Shown in pieces: positions 55,991 through 64,000 of a stretch of DNA of 64,000 nt. How positions within the stretch are numbered: position 1 is the stretch's first letter; every line of letters begins with the position of its first letter. The notes below the pieces were generated by a model, which did no database searches, was not told the origin of the DNA, and was given only the letters and a program-made list of their open reading frames with translations. Origin of the DNA: Megamerina dolium (Eukaryota; Arthropoda; Insecta; Diptera; Megamerinidae); NCBI GenBank assembly GCA_963854835.1, contig OY978525.1, forward strand, positions 30,961,253-31,025,252. The letters run 5' to 3'. A program made the position numbers and the translations under genes.

Positions 55991-57635
55991 TTCCGTTGGA
56001 TAGGAAGGCTCTGCAATGAAGCAATGTATACTATGTATAAAGACGTTTAAACTAAAAACTTTTCATTATTGCAATTTATTTAGGAAAATTTGTTTAATAA
56101 ACTTCTATGTTGTTCAAATTAAGAATACATATTTTCCTATACGTCATATGAATTTCTAGCAATAAATATAAAAGCATCCCACATATTAAAACTTTCTTCC
56201 ACTCAATTTTAATTTCAATGTGAAGCCATCATCACTTCATCACTCTTCAACATGCATTAAATATTAATTTAAATGCAGCAATTAATAAATAATTAGTCGA
56301 ACAGTAGAAGGAAAGCTAATAATTTTAATTACAGCATAATTGTTATGAATTTCAAACACGATAAAATGCAACAAATTAATAAAAACTACATTTAAAATTA
56401 ATCGAAAAATAAAAATGGTAAGTGCAATGGACATATTAGTATTTTCATTCATAATACGTTACAATATATACCTTACTCATACGTCCATACATATAATGGG
56501 TAATGTACTACTCGTTTGTATAATAAATCAATTTTACTATACTCCCCTCCCACATGCACATAAAACTCACATTAGCTCAACTGTCAACAATCATAAATAA
56601 CAATTAAATGAATTGTGCATACACGAAATTGTGCTTGCATTTAAGACAAATTAAAGATGAAAAAAAAACAACAACAAAAACAAATTGACAAAATAAAACT
56701 GTCAAAATCATTTAATACACCATTCATACATACCTACATGTATAAAAAATGTATGTTGTGGTATACAATCGTAATTGTTAAATTAAATAGACATCAATAT
56801 ATACTGAACTGTTGTCTTCGCCTTTGAAACGCCTCCATTGCCAATTGAAATAATTACCAATGAGCAACGCATTTGATTCAATTACGTACAATATTTCTAA
56901 TCCACAATTCAACTCGAGTGAACTGTATGGAATTGTCAAAGTGCATAACTTAAATGATGATCAATATAACATGACCAATAAATTGACCAAATAAATTTAA
57001 TGCATCTCAGATTCGAGACGATGCAGAAGAAGTGAAAATTTGCAGTCACAACGGCAATTAGTTCAAAATGCATAATGTATTTTAGTAGTTATGTCTATAT
57101 ATAAGCCTGCATGTACATGAGGGTATATGGAATGATGCATTATGCTATGTGTTCGTACGTGCTCTGGATGCAGGTGTTATTGCGGTTGGAATGGAAGGAG
57201 GGTGGTGGTGTCACTGGTATAACTCACAGCTGTATTTACAAGCATTCATATTAGGACCAGTCAACAATATTAATAGATTGAGGGTCGAATTTCATTTTAA
57301 ACAGATTGTGTTTTGGGCTAATCTATTTACAATCATCTGCTCTACGGTTTGCCACGTTAATTTAGCTATACTAATTTGACCTCCCTTAATGTATATATAT
57401 TTGATAGACAAGTTAGAGGTTTCAACGAACTCTTGTGAGTGCTAAATTTGGACAGTCATACAAGATACCTCCGTATAGAATTTATCACCTTTAATTCGAC
57501 CCGCCTTAATGTGGATATCTATAGTGGACATTTAGAGGCACATGGAACCCTTTGGTCGTTTGGGTTCAGTATTATAGTGAGCGTTAAATTTGGATAGTAC
57601 TTATTAAAAGTGATCTACTACAATAATATTGGCTG
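55991..57635. other. intergenic, no gene seen
   Basis: AT-rich spacer. Between 57360 and 57620 there is a weak internal repeat (ACCTCCCTTAATGT and ACCCGCCTTAATGT, about 150 bp apart), possibly another decayed unit of the 150-bp family. No gene. Confidence 0.4.
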
Positions 57636-57880
57636 ATTTCGAACGAAACCCCCTTCTTACAGCACTTTTTTTAAGCTTTTCAAAGGGTTCTTACAGAAAC
57701 TATTTCATAATAAATGGTTATTGCTGGAAAAATTGACAATTTCTTGCCGAGAAGTGAGCATTGGCGGGAGAAATGTCTCTTTTAACCAATTAAATTTGTC
57801 GCAGTCACAATTGGAACTCACACCTTATATAGAGCAGAGTTCCAAAAGAACCAACTAAACTATGGTAGAAGCAACACAAA
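57636..57880 (-). mobile_element. tRNA-derived SINE, copy 7 (degenerate)
   Basis: The minus strand has the head remnant (CATAGTTTAGTTGGTTC), the B-box area TGAGTTCCAATTGTGAC, the body GCCAATGCTCACTTCTCGGC, AAGAAATTGTCAATTTTTCC and GAACCCTTTGAAAAGC, ending before the 3' hairpin. Strongly mutated. Confidence 0.6.
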
Positions 57881-58311
57881 GTTCGAAGGCTCTAGAGTTA
57901 AATCCGATGGCTATTCAGTGTTATGCAATGCTTGCCTTTTCTGCAGATGTGTATATATTTTATGTCACATGGACATCTGAAAGACAAGGCTTGAAGGGAA
58001 ATTAAAAAACTGAAATGAATATTGATTCAGTGGAGACACCCAAGAGTCAGAAACAAGGCTATGGAAATCATGAATTAGATCATTCATTACTCGACTTAAT
58101 TCCGAAACCTGTAACAAGGCCAAGTACTTCACAAGAAAACCGAACAGCAAAGTTTCTGAAGTTCTTCTACGTCAATGCAAAAAGAGCTCTGCATACTTAC
58201 CTTCGAAGGCTTAACTACAGATTAAAATATATGAAGAGAACTACAGGAGTATTGTTTAAAGACCTTCATATGAATTTGAAGATCTCTACGAAATTTAGTT
58301 TGCTTTTTAGA
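57881..58311. other. intergenic, no gene seen
   Basis: A 111-codon frame starts at 58015, but its second half runs into the SINE head and no domain is recognised. Left unassigned. Confidence 0.35.
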
Positions 58312-58645
58312 CCGTTCCGTAACTCAGCAGTTAGTGTTTTGGCCTTCTGATCTATTCATTCCCCAGCTGAAGCATAAACAAATTTTAACCGAAGAGATTT
58401 TTCTTTTTAATGGTACCCACCTGTCGGCATGCAATTGGCAATTCTTCCGGCGGTAACAATTTGCCATGGAAAAGCTTCTAAAAGAACTCTGTGACAAAGT
58501 GATGTAGCAAGAGTTCTGCCGTTCGGAAGCAGCTAAAATAAGTAGGTCCCTTCTAATACTGTCTAAAATTTAACACGCACAATAGTAATGGAAGAGAAGC
58601 TCGATCAAAAATCCTTTGGAACTTATTAGTGCTACATATTTATTT
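58312..58645 (+). mobile_element. tRNA-derived SINE, copy 8
   Basis: Head CCGTAACTCAGCAGTTAG (A box with two changes). B box mostly lost (CTATTCATTCCCCAGC). The body is well preserved: GGTACCCACCTGTCGGCATG, GGCAATTCTTCCGGCGGTAA, AAAAGCTTCTAAAAGAACTC, GTTCTGCCGTTCGGAAGC, AGTAGGTCCCTTCTAATACT and AATTTAACACGCACAATAGT. The hairpin is degenerate (AATCCTTTGGAACTT). The tail is AGTGCTACATATTTATTTTTATTG. Confidence 0.85.
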
Positions 58646-58998
58646 TTATTGATTTTATTTTTACAAACTTTAATCGCAGTACACTCATTTTTTGTAATAT
58701 TACCAAAATTATTTTTAAATTTACTTTACTAAACTAATCACTAAACCATCAATAGATTTTACTGCACAAATCATGTCTTTATATCGCTTGGGAACCACAC
58801 TATGGAATTCCATGGCCTTCCACTACCTCAAACCTCATTGAGATCCGGGCAAAGAACCCTTGGAAGTTCTTCTAAAAAATCATCCCTGGTCTCAAGCAGG
58901 TCAAAAAGGTCACCAGAGTAAACACAAGCTACAAGTCCTACAGTTTATAATAAAACTGATTTAGCACATTGACATTGACGATTTTCATACCGTAATAG

Positions 58999-59508
58999 CC
59001 TAGACAGACGGCAGCCTAATTCCGGATTACCGAGTTAATTCGAATTAACTGCAGCTAATCCGCATAAACTCTATGAGTTAATTCTCAAAATAAAAGAGGA
59101 TTAAGGCAATTTGCGATGGCAACACTGCTGAAAATTGTCTATTGTGAATTTTTCTCCATCCATTTTACAAAATATTAGGTATGTTCGCTAACAAAAAACT
59201 TTCAACCTTTGTTTACAGTTTTCAATATGAAAAGTGTTGGCGAACAAATAAATCCAGCTGCCAGTTATGAACGGTGAATGTCAATTTACAAGTTTCTGAT
59301 AGTTTTCAGTTCACGTACTTCTTGTAGATTTTCTCATATCGAGAGTGATAGATGACAGAAATTGATAGTGATAGTAATGTAAGTGGACAGACCTAATAAA
59401 ACAGCAATCAGCCGTTTAGTTAATCCGCAATACTGCCGTCTGTCAGGTTATTATTTTATTCGGATTAAGTGCGCCGGTAATCCGGAATTAGGCTGCCGTC
59501 TGTCTAGG
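58999..59508. mobile_element. MITE with about 33-bp terminal inverted repeats
   Basis: The left end CCTAGACAGACGGCAGCC continues TAATTCCGGATTACC. The right end GGTAATCCGGAATTAGG continues CTGCCGTCTGTCTAGG. The inverted match is perfect over about 33 bases. Subterminal GTTAATTCGAATTAAC and further CTGCCGTCTGTC (near 59430) repeats lie inside. A TA dinucleotide borders each side one base out (58995-58996 and 59510-59511), possibly a TA target. 510 bp, no transposase. Superfamily not assigned. Confidence 0.8.
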
Positions 59509-59689
59509 TTATAAGGGAACTTTGCAAAAAGTAATTTAGAAGTTATCTTTTCGTACTGAAAAATTAACTAGGGCGCCATTTATGAGCTATAATACACCTT
59601 AAACATGTGCTTCGAAAATCAAAATTTTTGCAAACAAAATATTTCAACCATGAAAGTTAAAATGCTCAAAATTGCTTACAGGCTACTTA
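59509..59689. other. short spacer, no gene seen
   Basis: No feature supported. Confidence 0.35.
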
Positions 59690-60060
59690 TGAGGCCCTAT
59701 CTCTCTCAGATGTTTCCTACATAAAATGGATTTATTTGAGGAGGTAATTTGTTGCTTCTTAATAAAATATATCAGCAGCAGTATCCAGTGCTAGCTCGCA
59801 CTAAAAGGAAATTATTTAGCACAGCCTTTTCAAGTCTATCTGACATCAAATTAGTTTTAGCAAAATAGTGCTTTAATTTTCATTAGGACAGCAGATGATC
59901 TTTTGTCTCAGTCTATTATTTATATCTTCCACAAAAGATCTGTCAAGTAACAGTGCTCGTCTATTTTATCAACTCATTGCAAGTAATAATGGGCCCATCT
60001 AACCTACATAACTACAGTGATCTACGACGACAGTTAGCACTATAGGAATATACTGTCTCT
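59690..60060 (+). pseudogene. RNase H-type non-LTR retrotransposon, 3' remnant
   Basis: One frame gives QYPVLARTKRKLFSTAFSSL then SDIKLVLAK and a stop, matching the segment that follows the terminal zinc knuckle of RNase H-bearing retrotransposons (C.ALARTRRKxLG...SL). The knuckle itself, just upstream near 59720, is too decayed to read. The downstream GGGCCCATCTAACCTACATAAC resembles the short 3' UTR of such elements. Tentative. Confidence 0.4.
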
Positions 60061-61500
60061 AGAGTATTACATGAGGCTTGGAACCTAAGGTGCATAGTAT
60101 CTGTCAGAGAGGCCCTAGTACACTCATCCTACGTGAAAATTCGAGAACATATCTTGTTTTCGACCAAACTATATCTTCTAGATGTTCCACGTACTCACTG
60201 TTACACTGATCGATTTGAATCTGATCAAGTCAGTTATATTTAAAGTTAAACTTGATATTGGCTCCTTCCTTGAATTTTATTTTAATGACGGGCGGTGTAA
60301 ACATAACAGAATGTGTGAAGTGTGAAAATATTGGTAAGGGCACATGCCTAAGAATTTGCTCATACGTTAACAGAGGGTGCTACTATATATTGAACTATTG
60401 AACTTAGAGAACATTGAAGTCCTCAAGTTTTTGAAAACGACTCTGTATATATGTACAGACCATTGGAGTGATTTATACCATGTACTAAATAAATCCAATA
60501 ATTTTTTGAGTACACTGTCGATGCACTTATGCTTATGCACGTACCTACAAAGAAGTATGTACCTTCCTTTTTAAATGCAGGAGGGTTAACCACAGAGTAT
60601 ATACCCTATTAAAAGCATACACTTGTATATGCTAGAAGACTTTCGTGTATGGAAATATTAAATAATATTGTTAGATAAACAAGCACAACTAGACCAACAA
60701 TAACAACAACAACAAGAGCAAGAACATTTCGTATAATAACAAATTACGAAATTTATGGCATACGAAAACGGAAACAAATGTCTCTTCCTCACGTACGCAA
60801 ATGCGTACATACTTGTATATACATTGTATGCACCTGTATGCATGACAACATGTATAGCAACATATCAATGTGTTTATAAAATTAAGGTGTGCGTTATATG
60901 TACGTAATTGCGTGTGTGTGCTCTAATTTGTGCAGCATTACCAATTTTCATTTCATTTCGATTGCATTAAACGTACAATATGTATGCTCATGTACACAAA
61001 TACTCAGCTGCATTGAAATGATCTATTAAAATTAGTGAAGCTTGTAGAAGAAAATGAACAAACAAATAAACAAATGGAAACTAAAAATGAATAAATTGAC
61101 AAATTTATATATTCGAACGGAACTAAAGTCGATTTCATTTTACGATAAATGGAAATAAATAATTTTTATCAATATGTGCTTCGCAATAGTAGTTCATACC
61201 AGTAAGTATCTATGAATGTACTAATAAAATCGAATAAATTGTAGAGAAGAAACTTTAATTAAATTGAAAATTGATTTCCTCTAAATATTTACTTATGAGC
61301 ATATTAAATAAAAACAGCAATATACCACTCATCTAATTTAAAGTAATTAATTATTGATTTGAAAGAAAAAAAATTAAAGGTAATGAACAGGTATTGACAA
61401 ATGTTCGATTGACGATAGATATACAAAGTTGTGTACCGAGTTTCAATTCACTCTCTTTATATTGTAGTGAGCAAAGTCTAAAAAATACGTCCCAAAACAT
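60061..61500. other. intergenic, no gene seen
   Basis: AT-rich with many TACATA-type motifs. (AAC)n near 60700. No gene. Confidence 0.4.
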
Positions 61501-61503
61501 ACA

Positions 61504-62300
61504 TTTGTATGAGAGCTAGGCGTAAATTTTATCTGATTACGCCCATTCTTGATGTTGAACATGTGTTGCCCAAGAATATTTTATGATACGAGTTTCAGTT
61601 TGCTAACTTTATATTTACGTGCACATAGTCTCGAAATTCATTTTTGTATGGGAGGTAATAATTACTTCCATCCGATTATACTCATTCTCGAAATTTTTCA
61701 CTTGTTGGTAAAAATAGTTATATGGGATGAGTTTCAGCTTGATAGCTTTATATCTAGGTGCACTTACTCTGAAAATATATGTTCGAAAACGAATTTTTGT
61801 ATGAGTGCGTAGCGTAATTTTCATCCGATTATGTTAATTCTCGAAGTCGTCTCTTTTGTCGTAAAAATATTATTATGTGTCAATTTTCATCTTTATAGCA
61901 ATATATTTATATGCACAAATTATGAAATCAATCTTTCGTAAATATACTTTGCATGGGAGGTATGTGTAATTTTTATCTTATACCATCCATTTTTGAACTC
62001 GATGATTTATTGACAAATATAATCATGTGTACGAAGTTTCTATCTCATAGCCTTGTATATTCGCCCTGAAAATGTGTAAACATGCATTCGGAAGCATATT
62101 TTTGTATAGAAGGTAGGCATAGTTTTAATCCGATTTCACATATTTTTAATCTAATATAGCAGTTAGTAGACATAATGGAATGTACCAAGTTTCAGCTTAA
62201 TAATTTTACATTTTCGTATGCAAAATGTGAAAATTTACATTTTGGGTCATCAGTTTATATGGGAGGTGGGCGTGATTTATATCCGATTTTGCTCATCCAT
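61504..62300 (+). repeat. 152-bp tandem repeat array, block F
   Basis: Six units. The marker TTTGTATG-like octamer occurs at 61504, 61643, 61796, 61948, 62101 and 62253, i.e. spacing 139, 153, 152, 153 and 152 bp. Consensus order: TTTGTATGGGAGGT, GGGCGTAATTTT, ATCCGATTATGCTCATT, CTCGAA, a TTGTTGGTAAAAATA block, ATGTG, AGTTTCAGCTTGATAGC, TTTATAT, GTGCAC, TCTGAAAAT. Units differ by 25-40% by eye, so the array is old. Confidence 0.85.
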
Positions 62301-63060
62301 GACCATATCTATCTGTACATGGAAATACTTTCGCGTACTAATTTTCACCTCAAATACTCTGTATTTGCGGCAATTGTAGGGACTGAACAAGCTGAAAGAC
62401 TATGAAACATGACCAGATTGGCTTAAATAATTACGGTACACACGGCTTGTTATGTTATCTTGGTTACCAAAGCTACCTATGAACTCAATATACCAATAAA
62501 TTGTTTATTTCTGGCTATATTAAAATAAATTCATAGTATTAGAACCTCTGAAAAACCATGATTCTGATCTCTTTTGAGCTTTCTCGTTAATTGTTGAATT
62601 TTTGGAAATACTGTTTACATCACAGTTCAATTTTGATCAAAATAAAGTTGATAATCTTCTTTGAAATTAAAAATTCGCACCTCATTCCAACCTCCCTTCA
62701 AAGTTAAATTGTCCATAACTTTCTAATAGCAATTCTAATGCGCACCCATTTATCCCCTCTAATTTTTGTATGTTTATTGAAATTTCAAATAAAAATTAAA
62801 AAGTTTTTCAACACTACAGACTTCACATTTTTGCCGAATTGAAAGACTGTATTTATATTTTTGACGCCTCTACAAATTATATATAAATTATGTTGCACCA
62901 AAAACATCATCACCATCATCACGATCATAATCATTCATGATTATCGCCATCAAACAAACGAATTACAAAAAAGAAAAAGTCATTAACACCCGCAACCACT
63001 AATCTTTAATGTTTCTGATAGTATTAGTGTGTGTTTTAAAGAGAACTATATTATGATCAT
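62301..63060. other. intergenic, no gene seen
   Basis: Contains a CATCATCACCATCATCACGATCATAATCATTC-type stretch at 62907-62938, split here as simple (CAT) repeats. No gene. Confidence 0.4.
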
Positions 63061-64000
63061 ATGAGGTGTAGTAAAAAGAAATCCATTATTTTTCCAATAG
63101 ATGAATGTATTTATCTGTATCTCGCGTTGTATAAGTGCGCTCGGGTTACACTAAATGGCGTTAGAAAGATAGGATTTCGTACTAAATAAACTTTTCAGGC
63201 AGTTTTGTGATTGCTTGACTCAGTATTGTTTGAGCACGCGTCAAAGATGGATACCAGTTTACAGTTTTTCTTCGATAAAGGTGAAAACGCAATCCAGACG
63301 GCTGAAAATGTGAATAGTGTTTATGGTCCTCATACTGGAACAGCCAATCACGTCCAATTTTGGTTTCGTCAATTCCGTTCCGGTAATTTTGATGTCAAAG
63401 ATGCACTACGCTCTGGAAGGCAATTGATAAAATAATAGAATTCGTCGAGTCTGACCATCATGTTAGTACTGTTTATATTGCCCAGGAGCTAAACATTGCA
63501 TAAAAAAACCGTTTGGAACCATTTAAATAAGGCTGGATACAAAGCTCGATGTATGGGTGCCACACGTTAACGCAAAAAAAACCTCATGGACCGAATTTCC
63601 ATCTACGAATCGCCGCTGAATCGCAACAAAATCGATCCATTTCTGAAGCGGATGGTTACTGGTGATGAAGAGTGGTGTCACTTACGACAACGTCAAGCGA
63701 AAACGGTCGTGGTCGAATCGTGTGAGCCGGCGCAAACGGTGCCGGAAGGTTTTGCCGGTCAGGAAGGTTTTGCTATGTGTTTGGTGTGATTGTCAGGGAA
63801 TCATCTTTTATGAGCTGCTCCCCTAAGGCCAAACTCTTAATTTGGACCTGTACTGTCAACAATTGGACCGTCTGAAGGAAGCAATCGCCCAGAAGCGGCC
63901 AGTTTTGGCCAATAGGACAGGAATTGTGTTCCATCAGGACAACACCAGGCCCCACACATCGTTAGTGACTTATGCATCCACTACCTGTTTCAGTCTATGG
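63061..64000 (+). pseudogene. mariner transposase, runs off the window
   Basis: A possible left end ATGAGGTGTAGTAAAAAG follows CATAT at 63061. The frame from 63250 reads MDTSLQFFFDKGENAIQTAE, then FWFRQFRSGNFDVKDALRSG (helix-turn-helix), IAQELNIA, a KTVWNHLNKAGYKARC block, NLMDRISIYESPLNRNKID and PFLKRMVTGDEEWCHL (first Asp). Then frame-shifted KVLLCVWCDCQGIIFYELLP, YCQQLDRLKEAIAQKRP and GIVFHQDNTRPHTSLV (second Asp, near 63925). The third Asp lies beyond the window or is lost (after SLVTYAS the sequence diverges). Stops and indels make it inactive. Confidence 0.85.

Noticed and set aside
58015..58350. 111-codon gene
   Set aside because: Its end runs through the head of a SINE and no domain is visible; kept as unassigned spacer.
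61504..62300. CRISPR-like array
   Set aside because: The period is 152 bp and the whole unit is diverged; there are no short identical repeats with unique spacers, and the genome is animal.

Overview
This is a non-coding-rich, AT-rich piece of a higher-dipteran nuclear genome, most likely a true fruit fly (Tephritidae). The fly assignment is inferred from three things: two clip-less trypsin-like serine protease genes of fly type, the repeat fauna (mariner and rosa-like transposases, an RTE retrotransposon, DINE/Helentron-like elements with a GTCY-type microsatellite), and the general base composition. There are no bacterial operons, CRISPR arrays or rRNA genes.

The only convincing host genes are two tandem, same-strand serine proteases in the centre. 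Gene 1 is incomplete: its upstream coding part is lost in or before a 200-base assembly gap (19286-19485), and exons 19486-19680 and 21682-22008 are separated by a 2.0-kb intron. Gene 2 is complete (22826-24250, one 84-nt intron). The intron lies at the same codon boundary in both, so they are a tandem duplication. Gene 2 has a signal sequence, an unusual pro-region with four His/Tyr-rich repeats, and a full trypsin triad. A possible 5' UTR for gene 1 lies at about 18790-19285. A 28-residue membrane micropeptide at 30534-30620 (minus) is a weaker candidate.

Most of the rest is mobile DNA. (1) An RTE-type LINE: one near full-length copy at 12132-15232 (plus), nested inside a mariner; one at 52214-55006 (minus) with a perfect 15-bp target duplication; and fragments at 3842, 8256, 31485, 36245, 45285-46015 and possibly 55640. 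(2) Eight copies of a tRNA-derived SINE with recognisable A and B boxes, a UUCG-loop hairpin and a 3' end (GCCACATA plus short tandem repeat) resembling the RTE tail; several sit in or beside RTE copies. (3) Mariner-superfamily copies at 12035-16017 (split by the RTE), 28870-29640, 39380-40380, 43676-44287 and 63061-64000, and two rosa-like (probably DD41D) copies at 37270 and 41891. (4) RNase H-bearing non-LTR fragments at 5150-6206, 11630-11890 and 59690-60060. (5) Two large DINE/Helentron-like elements in inverted orientation (16250-17842 and 33074-34707) that bracket the protease pair. (6) Three short terminal-inverted-repeat elements (24480, 47805, 58999). (7) Several blocks of a degenerate repeat of about 150 bp marked by TTTGTATGGGAG.

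The strongest novelty candidates are the SINE/RTE partnership, with one target site apparently used by both; the His-repeat pro-domain of the protease; and the 150-bp repeat superfamily shared between Helentron-like elements and stand-alone arrays.
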